Origin: Alysiella sp.
GTDB lineage: Bacteria > Pseudomonadota > Gammaproteobacteria > Burkholderiales > Neisseriaceae
Assembly (NCBI RefSeq): GCF_030525755.1
Contig: NZ_JAUNEC010000007.1
Coordinates: 1-45,694 of the forward strand
Reading direction: 5' to 3'
Length of the DNA stretch: 45,694 nt
Program-made: the position numbers and the translations under genes
Part shown: in pieces, positions 26,333 to 36,187 of the stretch
How the letters are laid out: each line of letters opens with the position of its first letter
Position numbering within the stretch: the stretch's first letter is position 1
The notes under the pieces: model-generated
What the model was told of the DNA's origin: nothing
The model's input: the letters and a program-made list of their open reading frames with translations, nothing else
The model's database searches: none

Positions 26333-27400
26333 TTAGTCTTCTGAATAATTGACGAATGTGGAACATTTAGAACCACCACGCACACCTGCATTAATCACAT
26401 GGGTGTTTTCCCCACCTACTGATTTGCTGTCATTGGGGTCTCCAGCATATTGGTATTTCAACTGAATTTGCACCAAAGCAGGTAAATTGGGGGCATCTAA
26501 AGTACTTGAATATTTGAAATTAACATTATTACCTGGTGTTTTATCGGATACCTGACAATTTTGTTCATACGCATAATTGACATTCATTTCACTAACATTG
26601 TTTGCCAATAACTGTGGTGATGTCCAACCGCCATTGATGTCGGTTTCCATACGCAATAAGCTGGATTTTCCATCTACTTCTGCAACCCAATAAGCCACCG
26701 CATACAATTGGCTTAACGACAGCAACGCCATATTTTTGGCGCTGATATCAGTGGTGTCAAGCTTACCCTTAATGTTGTTCAAAGTAACCGTAACCTGTTC
26801 TGGTTTAACATTACTGTATTGAGGTGTAAATGAATAAGCATTGTTGCAACTGCTCAATACCATAGGTCCTTTTATTTGAACAATGTTACTGCTTCCTTCA
26901 CGATTAACTACATCAACAGAAGTCGTACCGTTTATCCCTTTAATGCCCCAGCTGTCTTTACCATAGATGAAAATCAAAGCACCCTTACCATTTTCGGTAA
27001 AACCAGCAGGGAAACCATCGAGATTGGTAGTTTGAATGATGCCATAGCCCTGATTTTCCGTTGCATTAAATTGAATACCCGCAATCCCATTTTGAATGCC
27101 TGTGGCATCTGGAAATGCACCCGTTGGTGTAACTGTGGCGGTTGCTGCACCTTCTACAATTCTGCCAGTACTGAAACAGCCGAAGCTGCCTGCACCTCGT
27201 GCGTCACGAGTGATTATGGTCGCAGCATTGCGAATACTGTCTTGTACCTCAATACGTGCTTGTGCTGATTCGTTGAGTTTTCGGGTCATGAAATACGTCC
27301 CACCCGCTGCAACGATGACAATGGTTGCCAATGCACTAGCAACCAAAAATTCTATTAAAGTAAAACCGCGTACTTTACAGATAAATTGATGATTTTTCAT
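26333..27400 (-). CDS. pilJ: Type IV minor pilin PilJ (PilW-like)
   Basis: A 355-residue large minor pilin. VRGFTLIEFLVASALATIVIV holds the cleavage site and Glu+5. RDARGAGSFGCF and the later cysteine-containing region are those of the PilW family, which helps prime pilus assembly. It overlaps nothing; 33 bp separate it from pilI. The C-terminal globular part has several cysteines and no other domain that I can name. Confidence 0.86.
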   Translation of the reverse strand: MKNHQFICKVRGFTLIEFLVASALATIVIVAAGGTYFMTRKLNESAQARIEVQDSIRNAATIITRDARGAGSFGCFSTGRIVEGAATATVTPTGAFPDATGIQNGIAGIQFNATENQGYGIIQTTNLDGFPAGFTENGKGALIFIYGKDSWGIKGINGTTSVDVVNREGSSNIVQIKGPMVLSSCNNAYSFTPQYSNVKPEQVTVTLNNIKGKLDTTDISAKNMALLSLSQLYAVAYWVAEVDGKSSLLRMETDINGGWTSPQLLANNVSEMNVNYAYEQNCQVSDKTPGNNVNFKYSSTLDAPNLPALVQIQLKYQYAGDPNDSKSVGGENTHVINAGVRGGSKCSTFVNYSED

Positions 27401-27433
27401 TTTTAACCCAAATCATAATAATAATGGGGATAA

Positions 27434-28024
27434 TTAACTTTTTACTTTTAATACATAAGTGTGTAATGCCGCATCGGTATCGGTTTTACCATCTTTGTCT
27501 TTCATGCGCCAAGCCACCTTAATTACTGTACCATCTGTTGCACCTTTGTTGCAATGTCCATCACCCCATGCTGGCTTGCGTGCATCATCCACATCTTGAC
27601 AAACGGTAAATTGAATACCTGCCACATCAGGTATGGCATTTAAGGCTGCCTGAAAATTATCAGTTTGCAAATCTGCCAGCTCTTTTTTGGTTTTTTGTGC
27701 ATTATTCCCCAACTGTGTGAATTCAGTTTTGTTTGCATCAACGTCTTTTGGGTCTGTACGATAATGGTCGTACGTGATGATTAACTCTCTGTTATCATTG
27801 ATTACAACAGTAGGATTCGCCAACATACCTTCTGCATAAGCTTCAGCAGCTTGGGCAATTAAGGTGCGGTTTTCTGCTTCTTGAACACTTGCTACTGAAC
27901 GAATTTGTGCAGCAATCAATGCCAAAATACCGAAAGTAAGCAAAAATACCGATACTATTACTTCAATAATGGTTGCACCACGCACCTTATTTTTATTTGA
28001 TTGCATTGTGAATTTGGGATTCAT
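27434..28024 (-). CDS. pilI: Type IV minor pilin PilI (PilV-like)
   Basis: A 196-residue minor pilin. The processing site is VRGATIIEVIVSVFLLTFGIL, with Ala in place of Phe at +1 and Glu at +5, followed by AQIRSVASVQEAENRTLIAQAAE as in PilV-like proteins. CQDVDD and CNKGATDG near the C-terminus supply a likely disulfide. It is second in the operon, 50 bp after pilH. Confidence 0.85.
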   Translation of the reverse strand: MNPKFTMQSNKNKVRGATIIEVIVSVFLLTFGILALIAAQIRSVASVQEAENRTLIAQAAEAYAEGMLANPTVVINDNRELIITYDHYRTDPKDVDANKTEFTQLGNNAQKTKKELADLQTDNFQAALNAIPDVAGIQFTVCQDVDDARKPAWGDGHCNKGATDGTVIKVAWRMKDKDGKTDTDAALHTYVLKVKS

Positions 28025-28074
28025 CGTGTTTTTCCAATGTCCAATGATAAATGAAACTGAAACAGTTTGATGTT

Positions 28075-28725
28075 TCAGGCAGCTTTACATAATTTGGTGT
28101 CTTTATCGCTACCCGCAGGACAAGTCATCGTGCTACCTGAAGGTGAAATAATGACATAACGGTGACGTGATGTATTTTTCTCGTTTTCTGCATCCATTAA
28201 TTTAATTCGCACATAATGTGACGATAAAGTAACATTGCCTTGATCTTTTAAGCCAAAACGACCATTTTGCAAAAATACAAACTCACCCTGTCCATTTTTA
28301 GGCTTGTCATCTTTAGTTTTCTGCAAATTAAAATAATCCACTTCCACTTTAACTTTATCGCCTGCACCATTGCCATTAATGGCAATGGTGCGGATGTTCT
28401 GGTCGGTATCGGCTTCATAAGCACCTGTTCGATTCATATCCGCAAAGGCTTTCAAACCACTGCTGTAATTATCTTTATTGCAATTGCCAGAAGGTCTGCC
28501 ATCGCTGCGTATGGCATTACCACAAATGATAATGGCTTTATTCATGCGAATGGCTTCGCCTTTGGCATAGCGAAATAAACTGGCAATTTGTTCGGCACGG
28601 TTATTGATGCGGGATTTGGCGACAAACGCGTTCATGCTAGGCATGGCAACAGCCGCCATAATTCCCATAATGATAACCACGACCATCAGTTCCACCAATG
28701 TAAAGCCTTTTATTTTTTTCATCAT
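28075..28725 (-). CDS. pilH: Type IV minor pilin PilH (FimT/GspH)
   Basis: A 216-residue GspH/FimT-family minor pilin. IKGFTLVELMVVVIIMGIMAAVAMP is the prepilin site and helix; AEQIASLFRYAKGEAIRMNKAII is the family's second signature. Cysteines at the C-terminus (CPAGSDKDTKLC) may form a disulfide. FimT-like proteins can bind DNA during uptake in some naturally competent bacteria, which is of interest in a DUS-bearing species, but this role is not shown here. The final Ala-Ala-stop is from a DUS. Confidence 0.86.
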   Translation of the reverse strand: MMKKIKGFTLVELMVVVIIMGIMAAVAMPSMNAFVAKSRINNRAEQIASLFRYAKGEAIRMNKAIIICGNAIRSDGRPSGNCNKDNYSSGLKAFADMNRTGAYEADTDQNIRTIAINGNGAGDKVKVEVDYFNLQKTKDDKPKNGQGEFVFLQNGRFGLKDQGNVTLSSHYVRIKLMDAENEKNTSRHRYVIISPSGSTMTCPAGSDKDTKLCKAA

Positions 28726-28761
28726 ATTCTCTTAATTATTTGAATTTTTTTGATTTTAAAT

Positions 28762-30168
28762 CTAATCAGTCGCAATATTCTGGGGTATATATGCTGCATT
28801 TTCAAATTTGGTAAACTGCCCCAAGAAAGTCAAAAACACCCTACCTGTTGGTCCATTACGATGTTTACCGATAATGCACTCCGCCAAACCTTTAAATTGA
28901 CTGGCTTCTCGCGTGTAATATTCATCTCGAAACATAAACATAATTAAATCTGCATCTTGCTCAATCGCACCCGATTCACGCAAATCCGACATCATAGGAC
29001 GTTTATCGGTGCGTTGTTCTACTGTACGTGAAAGCTGCGATAAAGCAATCACGGGTACTTGTAATTCTTTTGCCAATGCTTTGAGTGAACGGGAAATTTC
29101 ACCTAATTCAGCAGCCCTATTGTCGCTGCGCCCCGAACCTGACATCAACTGCAAATAGTCAATGACAATCAAGCCCAATTTGCCGTCAAATTTTCTTGCC
29201 AATCTACGCGCACGCGCACGCACTTCCAAAGCACTTAAACCTGCTGTTTCATCAATGAAAATTGGTGCACCAGATAGTTTTTCTACTGCTTCGTTTAATC
29301 TTTCCCAATGTTCATCTTGCAAATTGCCATTTTTCAAAACAGATTGGTCTAAACGTCCAACTGAACCAAGCATACGCATTACCAATTGCGCCCCGCCCAT
29401 TTCCATAGAAAACACAGCAACTGCTTGTTTTTCATAAATACCAATGTGTTCCGCAATATTGATGGCAAAGGCGGTTTTACCCATAGAGGGACGACCTGCC
29501 ACAATAATTAAATCGCCTTTTTGCAAGCCAGAGGTAATTTTGTCCAAATCCACAAAGCCCGTGGAAATACCTGTTACTTCATTGGGATTATCTCGCTGAT
29601 ACAAAAAATCAATGCGCTCAATGTTCTCACGCAACAAATCTTCCATATTCAAAAAGCCTTGTTTGGCTTTGACTGTGCTTTCTGCAATTTGGAAAACCTT
29701 GTTTTCGGCTTGGTCAAGCAGTTGTTCTGCTGTTGCACCTTGTGGGTTATAAGCACTTCTAGCAATTTCTGTTCCAACTTCTGCCAACTGACGCACAATA
29801 GAACGTTCGCGCACGATTTCGGCATAACGGCGAATATTGGCAGCAGAGGGTGTGGTTTGTGCCAATGTAACCAAATAATCAAAACCACCTGCATTTTCCA
29901 AATCATCATGTCGCGCCAATTCTTCTTGAACGGTAATGATATCAGCAGGTCTGGCGGTATTGATTAAGGCAATGATGGCACGAAAAATGAGGCGGTGTTC
30001 ATGACGGTATAAATCTTCTTCACTCACAACATCAGCAACGCGGTCATACGCGTTGTTTTCCAACAATAAACCACCCAATAAAGATTGCTCCGCTTCTATG
30101 GAATGCGGGGGCAAATTTAAGCTGCGAATTTCACTGTCATCGGAAAAAGAACCGTCAAATGTTTCCAT
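28762..30168 (-). CDS. dnaB: Replicative DNA helicase DnaB
   Basis: A 468-residue hexameric helicase of the replication fork. The N-terminal DnaB domain (about 18-120) precedes the RecA-like ATPase with Walker A GRPSMGKT (225-232), LIVIDYLQLMSG as Walker B and LSRTVEQRTDKRPMMSDLRESGAIEQDADLI. The frame extends to a TTG at 30177, but the ATG at 30168 is preferred. It stands directly upstream of the minor-pilin genes on the same strand, the arrangement found in Neisseria, so the pilins may be partly read from the dnaB promoter. Confidence 0.95.
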   Translation of the reverse strand: METFDGSFSDDSEIRSLNLPPHSIEAEQSLLGGLLLENNAYDRVADVVSEEDLYRHEHRLIFRAIIALINTARPADIITVQEELARHDDLENAGGFDYLVTLAQTTPSAANIRRYAEIVRERSIVRQLAEVGTEIARSAYNPQGATAEQLLDQAENKVFQIAESTVKAKQGFLNMEDLLRENIERIDFLYQRDNPNEVTGISTGFVDLDKITSGLQKGDLIIVAGRPSMGKTAFAINIAEHIGIYEKQAVAVFSMEMGGAQLVMRMLGSVGRLDQSVLKNGNLQDEHWERLNEAVEKLSGAPIFIDETAGLSALEVRARARRLARKFDGKLGLIVIDYLQLMSGSGRSDNRAAELGEISRSLKALAKELQVPVIALSQLSRTVEQRTDKRPMMSDLRESGAIEQDADLIMFMFRDEYYTREASQFKGLAECIIGKHRNGPTGRVFLTFLGQFTKFENAAYIPQNIATD

Positions 30169-30239
30169 AGCACCCAAACCACTTCAAATAAAACTTACAT
30201 TTTTTGGCACATTTTGCACAACAAATTTAAATATGAATT

Positions 30240-30266
30240 AAGCTGCCTGAAACATTCAGGCAGCTT
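30240..30266 (-). terminator. Inverted DUS-like pair after ppa
   Basis: AAGCTGCCTGAA and its complement with an ACA loop, nine bases after the ppa stop. Confidence 0.55.
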
Positions 30267-30274
30267 GTGTGCCA

Positions 30275-30805
30275 TTATTGTTTATGCCAACGTTCTTGCG
30301 ATTCGCGAATGACTTTTTTTGCTTCTTCTGCATCGCCCCAATGTTCCACTTTGGTGCTACCTGGTTTTTTCAAGGCTTTGTAGTTATTGAAATGAAACTC
30401 GATTTGTTTAATCAGTTGTTCGGGCAAATCGGCTAATGTTTTGATGGCATTACCTGTATCACGGTCATCTGCTGGCACAACCACGATTTTGTCGTCCACT
30501 TCGCCATCATCTACAAATTTCATGACACCAATCACGCGTGCTTCCATGAATACGCCTGTTGGCAAGGGTTCACGCGTAATAATCAGCGTGTCCAATTCAT
30601 CGCCATCTTCGTCCAAAGTTTGTGGGATGAAGCCGTAATTAGTGGGTTTTGCAAAAATTTGGGGTTCTACGCGATCCAACTGCATAACCGCTAATTTTCT
30701 GTTCCATTCGATTTTGTGGCACGAACCTTCGGGAATTTCTACAACCACGTTAATGATACCTGAGTCCACATCGCCCGCATCCAAAATTTGATTAAAATCT
30801 GCCAT
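30275..30805 (-). CDS. ppa: Inorganic pyrophosphatase
   Basis: A 176-residue family I soluble pyrophosphatase that pulls biosynthetic reactions forward by hydrolysing PPi. KPTNYGFIPQTLDEDGDELDTLI contains the metal-binding acidic motif (DGDELD), with ARVIGVMKFVDDGEVDDKIVVVP and FFNYKALKK-like HFNNYKALKKPG later. A ribosome binding site AAAGG is present. It is a single gene between two DUS hairpins. Confidence 0.95.
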   Translation of the reverse strand: MADFNQILDAGDVDSGIINVVVEIPEGSCHKIEWNRKLAVMQLDRVEPQIFAKPTNYGFIPQTLDEDGDELDTLIITREPLPTGVFMEARVIGVMKFVDDGEVDDKIVVVPADDRDTGNAIKTLADLPEQLIKQIEFHFNNYKALKKPGSTKVEHWGDAEEAKKVIRESQERWHKQ

Positions 30806-30858
30806 TTATGTACCTTTCTTCTGGGAAATCAATAAAACATTGACCCAATATTATATCT

Positions 30859-30902
30859 TAAAGGCTGCCTGAAAGCACGGCATAAGTTTTCAGGCAGCCT
30901 TA
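30859..30902. terminator. Inverted DUS pair after the glycan locus
   Basis: A 15-bp stem (TAAGGCTGCCTGAAA and its complement) with a 14-nt loop, 68 bases past the last glycan gene and before ppa. Confidence 0.55.
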
Positions 30903-30970
30903 ATGTCTTCTATTGTGTTGTGATTTTGATGTTTTCGGTACACAACAAAAATACTCGGGTTGCCTGAAAA

Positions 30971-32194
30971 TCAGCGTGCGCCAAAACCTGTAAAAATGGT
31001 TTTGATGGTTTTAAATAAGATGAACACATCAAGTGCGAAAGAAAAGTGTTTGATGTAGTAAAAATCGTGTTCAATTTTGACTTGTGTTTCGTCTTCGTTG
31101 CCTGCATAGCCTTGTGTTACTTGCGCCCAACCTGATAAACCTGGTTTGACAATGTGGCGATAGCTGTAAAATGGTATGACTTGTTCAAATTGGGCAACAA
31201 AATATTTTTGCTCGGGACGCGGTCCAATTAAACTCATTTCGCCTTTTAAAATATTGAAAAATTGGGGTAATTCGTCTAGACGGGTTTTGCGGATAAATTG
31301 TCCTACTCGTGTGATGCGGCTGTCGCCCACTTGTGCCAATTTAGCACCGTCTTTTTCTGAATCCACACTCATGCTGCGGAATTTGTAAATTTTGAACTCG
31401 CGTCCGCCCTGCCCTACTCTGTTTTGTACAAACAAGATTTTGCCACGACTTTCCATACGAATTGCCAATGCTGTTGCCAACATAAGGGGCAAAGTCAGCG
31501 GTAAACTGATGAGTACCAAAGCCATATCCAAGATTTGTTTGATGAACATATAAACTGGCGATGGCAACAATGAACCCAAATCGTTTTCATACATATGGCG
31601 AATGCGGACACGCCCTGTAAGCGACTCTTCAATTTGGCGTATGTTGTAAACGGGAATACCGCATAAGGTGCAATGTGCCAAAAATTTTTGCCATTCTGCA
31701 CCCAAATCGGGTGCGTGCAAATTGGTAATGACGGCACGCACTTTTTCGTTTTCAGGCAGCATTGGCTGTGCCAATTTGTGCCAACGCACATTGTTGGACG
31801 TGGGCAAAACGTCCATGCCGCTGACATCAATGTAATGTAAATGCAAGGTACGCCGTGCTGCCAAATGGCTTTCAGCAAACAAATACGATAAAGTCAGCAC
31901 CAAGCCTGCACTTAAATAAAAAACCGAATAAGGCAACCTGAAAAACCACAATGCCACCAATACCCCACCAAACGCTACCGCGCAAACAGGTACAACAGAA
32001 AGCGCAGAACGTTCACCTGGAAAACGGCGTAAACTCCGCAAGGTAAAATACGCGGAAACCAAAGCCACGCTCAATGCGGCATAGCTGGTTAAATTGGTTA
32101 TTGTAGGGCGTGTCCATTCTTGACTGGGCCAAAATGCGATGGCGGGTACAGTCAAAATCAAAACAAAAGCCAATAAAAAACGCAATAAAATCAT
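30971..32194 (-). CDS. Polyisoprenyl-phosphate sugar-1-phosphate transferase (initiating)
   Basis: A 407-residue WbaP/ExoY-type phosphoglycosyl transferase. About four hydrophobic segments lie in residues 5-107, a soluble region in 110-215, and the re-entrant hydrophobic segment at about 222-246 leads into the catalytic domain: KFRSM (271-275), the catalytic Asp307-Glu308 in RLDELPQFFNILKGEMS, SLIGPRPE and PGLSGWAQV. It would put the first sugar phosphate on undecaprenyl phosphate to start a glycan. It is the last gene of the operon, 22 bp after the GT2 gene. The sugar used cannot be told. Confidence 0.88.
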   Translation of the reverse strand: MILLRFLLAFVLILTVPAIAFWPSQEWTRPTITNLTSYAALSVALVSAYFTLRSLRRFPGERSALSVVPVCAVAFGGVLVALWFFRLPYSVFYLSAGLVLTLSYLFAESHLAARRTLHLHYIDVSGMDVLPTSNNVRWHKLAQPMLPENEKVRAVITNLHAPDLGAEWQKFLAHCTLCGIPVYNIRQIEESLTGRVRIRHMYENDLGSLLPSPVYMFIKQILDMALVLISLPLTLPLMLATALAIRMESRGKILFVQNRVGQGGREFKIYKFRSMSVDSEKDGAKLAQVGDSRITRVGQFIRKTRLDELPQFFNILKGEMSLIGPRPEQKYFVAQFEQVIPFYSYRHIVKPGLSGWAQVTQGYAGNEDETQVKIEHDFYYIKHFSFALDVFILFKTIKTIFTGFGAR

Positions 32195-32216
32195 GATGTC
32201 AAATCAATACAAATTT

Positions 32217-33047
32217 TCAGCCAACCTGCTTTTGACGCAATAAATGGCGATACACCCAAGCACGGAGGCTTTGTGGCAACAGGCGAACAGGTAAACGCAA
32301 AGCCAAATTTTGCCCCATCTGCCATGCCGTCAAAAAGCCACTTCGGTAAAACCACCATTGCATTTTGATTTCACGACAGGCATATGCCCAGCCACCACGT
32401 CTTTGGTACATTGCATCACCTGCTCGGGCATACACCAATGTTTCAGGCAGGTTGGCAAATTGGCAACCGTTTTGCAGCATTCTTACCCATAAATCGTAGT
32501 CTTCATACAAAGGGGCATGACGATAATTGCCTGCTGCCAACACAGCTGATTTTTTAAACGCAACAGTCATGTGATTGATGGGATTACGTTTTCTGGCATA
32601 AAGCGCAATATCATGATGTGTATGTGGCACACAACGGCTGTTTTGTGCGTTTTCAGGCAGCGTGTCAAATTCAGCGATTTGTCCACCCAAAACCGCAATG
32701 TCAGGATTGCGTTGCCAATAGGCTGCCTGAACAGCAAAACGCTGTGGCACAGCAATATCGTCTGTATCCATGCGACAAATCCATTCGTGTGTGCAATGTT
32801 TGATGCCTTCTTGCAATGCCAAACCCAAGCCGACATTTTCAGGCAGCCGCACAATTTTGATGTTTAAGGCTGCCTGAAATGCGTTTACCGTATCTGCCAA
32901 TTCAGGCGAAATCATGCCATCAAAAACAACAACGGTTTCTGCAACAGGTAAGGTTTGTATTGCCAAACTGTGCAAACAAGCGCGTAAATATTCGGGCTTT
33001 TCAGCGTGATAGAGCGAAAGCAAAACGCTAAATGGAACAGTATTCAT
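32217..33047 (-). CDS. Family 2 glycosyltransferase
   Basis: A 276-residue GT-A-fold enzyme. PFSVLLSLYHAEKPEYLRACLHSL starts the nucleotide-sugar domain; CRMDTDDIAVPQRF contains the DxD metal motif; later GNYRHAPLYEDYDLWVRML gives the ED acceptor-side motif. It overlaps the GT14 gene by four bases, so translation is coupled. Donor and acceptor unknown. Confidence 0.88.
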   Translation of the reverse strand: MNTVPFSVLLSLYHAEKPEYLRACLHSLAIQTLPVAETVVVFDGMISPELADTVNAFQAALNIKIVRLPENVGLGLALQEGIKHCTHEWICRMDTDDIAVPQRFAVQAAYWQRNPDIAVLGGQIAEFDTLPENAQNSRCVPHTHHDIALYARKRNPINHMTVAFKKSAVLAAGNYRHAPLYEDYDLWVRMLQNGCQFANLPETLVYARAGDAMYQRRGGWAYACREIKMQWWFYRSGFLTAWQMGQNLALRLPVRLLPQSLRAWVYRHLLRQKQVG

Positions 33048-33841
33048 TGATATTTTAACAGAAAATCATCATCGGCTTTACGCGCAAACCAGTATTGTTT
33101 TGTCAATTCAGGTAGTTGGGTAACGGTTAGCCAGTTGGGGTGGTTGCCTTTAAAGGCAATGTAACGGCGGTTATGGTTGATGTGTTTCAGGCAGCCTGCT
33201 GGCAGATTTTGCACTATGTATTGGAAAAAATGCTCATCAGGACACAGTTTTTTCTCAAAGAAATCAGCTGCATCGCTGCTTAATGCTGCTTGAAACAGGA
33301 TATTTAGGGCTTTGCGGTCAGCAGAAAACCATTGGCTTCCTGTGTAGGCAGTATCGGCAAATGGGGCAAGCCAATCGGCTGCCTGAAACAATTTGGTCAA
33401 AATCTTGCCATGTAATTGACGCTGCCAAGCGGTATCTGCATGTGGCGTATTGAAACGTACGCGGTAACGCAATCGCAAAGTGGGACGACTTTCCATAAGC
33501 AAAGCCCCTTCACCTGCACGAAACATTTCAGTCGCCATATTCTGCGGTGTTGTCAGCAACAGACAGTTGCCACTTATCAGGTGAAAATATTGGTTATCAG
33601 ACTGGGCAAGTGCCGTTTGTATCAGCGCAAGCGTGGCTTCTATCATACTGAATCCCGCCCAGCGCACATTAATGCGTTGGCGTAAAATCTGTACATTAGG
33701 TAGCTTTGTCAATGGCTGAATGGCTGCTAGGGGCGATTTGGCATCATAATGCACATAAAATTGACATTCGGGATAACGTTTTGCCAACACCATGATGCCG
33801 ACAGGCAAACGATGACACAGTACCAAAAAAGCGGTTTTCAT
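33044..33841 (-). CDS. Family 14 (core-2/I-branching type) glycosyltransferase
   Basis: A 265-residue protein matching the GT14 group: FLVLCHRLP at the start, QFYVHYDAKSP, NVRWAGFSMIEATLALIQTAL, YFHLISGNCLLL, GSQWFSADRKAL and the late CPDEHFFQYIV. GT14 members add beta-1,6-GlcNAc or xylose branches. It lies three bases after the GT52 gene (TGA AAC ATG), with the DUS that ends that gene just before its start. Its exact linkage is unknown. Confidence 0.82.
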   Translation of the reverse strand: MKTAFLVLCHRLPVGIMVLAKRYPECQFYVHYDAKSPLAAIQPLTKLPNVQILRQRINVRWAGFSMIEATLALIQTALAQSDNQYFHLISGNCLLLTTPQNMATEMFRAGEGALLMESRPTLRLRYRVRFNTPHADTAWQRQLHGKILTKLFQAADWLAPFADTAYTGSQWFSADRKALNILFQAALSSDAADFFEKKLCPDEHFFQYIVQNLPAGCLKHINHNRRYIAFKGNHPNWLTVTQLPELTKQYWFARKADDDFLLKYQ

Positions 33842-33844
33842 GTT

Positions 33845-34798
33845 TCAGGCAGCCTCAATGCGGAAATGAGGACGCACAATGTGGTTGCGGTATTGTTCAA
33901 ATAAAGTGCGATTAAGTGTTTGTTTAATATCCATACATTCCGATAAATCAATTGCATACAAACTGATATTCGGTAAATTGGCAACATTGAGTGCGGCAGT
34001 GCTGAACAAATGGTAAATCTCAAAATGGGTATCAGGAGCAGTTTGAATGGCTTGCACCAACCAGTCTTCAAAAATCAGAGGGGTATCAATATATGCCACA
34101 TTGGGTACACGGTAATCTTCGCGTGGGTGCGGATAATAATGTGTGATGTCCAGTTCGTGCAACAAATGATGCGCCAAAGCAATATTGTCTGCTGCATTGG
34201 GTAAGAGTGGCTGACCCAAAAGAATTTTTTGTCGCTTATGTGTGGCTACCTGAACCGAAATTTCAGGCAGCAAGGTCAGGGGGACGGTATGTTCAATGAT
34301 GTTGGGGCTATCGGGATAAAGCGTGTGATGACGACAACTGACCTTACGCACAGTAGCAGTATCAAAGCAAATACCGCATAAACCTTGTACACAACGGCGC
34401 AACAATGATGGCGGTTCATTGCGATAAAAAACCGAAGAGGGTGTGATGTTGCCTGTACCGTCATCAAAGGTTTCCAAACGGTCAAACGTGATACAACTTA
34501 ACAGCAAATGTACCACCAAACTGTTGATGCTGGACACAAAAACCGTTTCATAATGCCTGCCTGAAAAACGTTTTTTAATATAACACAAGGTTCTGGCGTA
34601 AGATAAAGGTTGTTTCGGTGTCAAAATAGCGTAATCGGCACGCTGGCTGTATTCAGTCAAACGGGCATAATAATGCTCAGTTTTGACATTGCGAGTGTAA
34701 GCAAACGCCCACACTTCAAATGGTGTTTCAGGCAACTGGGCAATAAGGTGGCTGGCAATCAGCATTTGTAAGGGTGTATGACAAATCACTAAATTCAT
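33845..34798 (-). CDS. Family 52 glycosyltransferase, sialyltransferase-like (Lst/Lic3-type)
   Basis: A 317-residue protein that follows the GT52 pattern of Neisseria Lst: NLVICHTPLQMLIA at the start, FDDGTGN (111-117), KILLGQPLL, YYPHPREDY (221-229), IDTPLIFEDWLV and HFEIYHLFSTAAL (258-270). Known GT52 enzymes are CMP-sialic acid-dependent alpha-2,3-sialyltransferases or, less often, glucosyltransferases. It lacks the N-terminal membrane anchor of meningococcal Lst. Its start overlaps the flippase stop by four bases. No sialic acid synthesis gene is in the window, so the donor is unproven. The last Ala-Ala-stop is DUS-encoded. Confidence 0.85.
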   Translation of the reverse strand: MNLVICHTPLQMLIASHLIAQLPETPFEVWAFAYTRNVKTEHYYARLTEYSQRADYAILTPKQPLSYARTLCYIKKRFSGRHYETVFVSSINSLVVHLLLSCITFDRLETFDDGTGNITPSSVFYRNEPPSLLRRCVQGLCGICFDTATVRKVSCRHHTLYPDSPNIIEHTVPLTLLPEISVQVATHKRQKILLGQPLLPNAADNIALAHHLLHELDITHYYPHPREDYRVPNVAYIDTPLIFEDWLVQAIQTAPDTHFEIYHLFSTAALNVANLPNISLYAIDLSECMDIKQTLNRTLFEQYRNHIVRPHFRIEAA

Positions 34799-36000
34799 AT
34801 CGGTGTTCTCACAGAACGGTACAATAAAGGCAACACAATCAGGCTGCCTGAAAGTGCGGCAAAAGGTATGTATGTCACATTACCCAAAGATACCACCACA
34901 AACAGAACAAGCGCATAAACCGCCGCAGAAATCAGCGAAATCCGCGAAATCACGCTGTTTTGGGCATGGTAAAACAAAAAATTGACCAAAATAAAATACG
35001 GTATATTTAAAGAAAAAAACAAGGTAAAGCACCCAATAAAGTATTTAATGCCCACAAATTCTGCCCCCAAGAGCCACAAAAACAACTTTTCAGGCAGCAA
35101 TAACACACACAGAACAGGCACAGGCACACACCATAAAGACCACAAACTGCCTTGTCTCACTTTTATTGCATTCAAACGACCGCTTTTGAGTGCTTGATAA
35201 AAATAAGGCACAGTTGCTTTATTGACAGCCATCAGTAACACACCCCATATCGCTGCTACTTGATAGCCTGCGGCATAAACACCTAAATCGTTTGCACCGA
35301 ATTGTTGATGTAGAAGCAATCTGTCAAATTGTCCCTTAAAAACACCGCTGAATTGATGCAATAAAAGTGGTAAGCCAATCCACAACAAATAACGCAAATT
35401 CAAAACAAGCTGCCTGAAACGCCATTTACCTTGCCGCCCCTGTTTTTCTCGTTTAAAAGCCCAGTATGCACCCAACACCAACAAAGCATTGCCCAATACA
35501 ATCGCCACAAAACGCTTTTCAAGTGGCGCATTTTCGCTCCATTCCAGCAACAAAATGGTCAAAAACGACACCAATAAACCCGAGACACATTGAATGACCG
35601 TATAAGCAATCGCCTGTTTGCGACATTGACGCAAAGCCAGTTGCACCGACAACATCGCTTGCACCATCGCCGCCGCAATCACACTTATCCAGATCAAAGA
35701 TTGTGCCGACCACACCCACAGCAAAGCCAATGTTCCAAGTACTGCCGTGTAACAATAAGCTGCCTGAATCAGTTGTGGCAAATTGCGTTGCCCATAAAAA
35801 TGACAATAACGGGTTATCGCCGCATCTTGTCCCAAACCGAACACAATCAACAACACCGCCAAACACGCTTGATAAAACGACAGCTCACCAAAGCCCGCCA
35901 CGCCCAATTTGCGCGTGAGATAAGGTAACATCAAAAATGGCATGGCTTTGGCAAACATTTCGCCAAGCAAGTAAACCAAACTGTCTTTTAAGATTTTCAT
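34795..36000 (-). CDS. Oligosaccharide flippase (Wzx / PST family)
   Basis: A 401-residue, very hydrophobic protein with about twelve membrane helices. It starts KDSLVYLLGEMFAKAMPFLMLPYLTRKLGVAGFG, the usual N-terminus of Wzx-type flippases, and has scattered charged loops. It would move a lipid-linked oligosaccharide across the inner membrane. It is the first gene of the overlapping set of glycan genes, with no polymerase (Wzy) among them; either none is needed or it lies elsewhere. Confidence 0.87.
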   Translation of the reverse strand: MKILKDSLVYLLGEMFAKAMPFLMLPYLTRKLGVAGFGELSFYQACLAVLLIVFGLGQDAAITRYCHFYGQRNLPQLIQAAYCYTAVLGTLALLWVWSAQSLIWISVIAAAMVQAMLSVQLALRQCRKQAIAYTVIQCVSGLLVSFLTILLLEWSENAPLEKRFVAIVLGNALLVLGAYWAFKREKQGRQGKWRFRQLVLNLRYLLWIGLPLLLHQFSGVFKGQFDRLLLHQQFGANDLGVYAAGYQVAAIWGVLLMAVNKATVPYFYQALKSGRLNAIKVRQGSLWSLWCVPVPVLCVLLLPEKLFLWLLGAEFVGIKYFIGCFTLFFSLNIPYFILVNFLFYHAQNSVISRISLISAAVYALVLFVVVSLGNVTYIPFAALSGSLIVLPLLYRSVRTPI

Positions 36001-36187
36001 GCTGTGCTGCAGAACCAGTTAGAAGAAAAGTGTTGAGTGATGCTTTGCATGAAGCAACAAAACACAACATGTCATGTTTCACATTATTTCAAGCAACCTT
36101 GCAGTAACAGTACACAGCAATTTTAAAAATACATTTTGCAATATGCGCCGCACTCCCTTCAAACCAAATATTTCAGGCTGCCTAAAA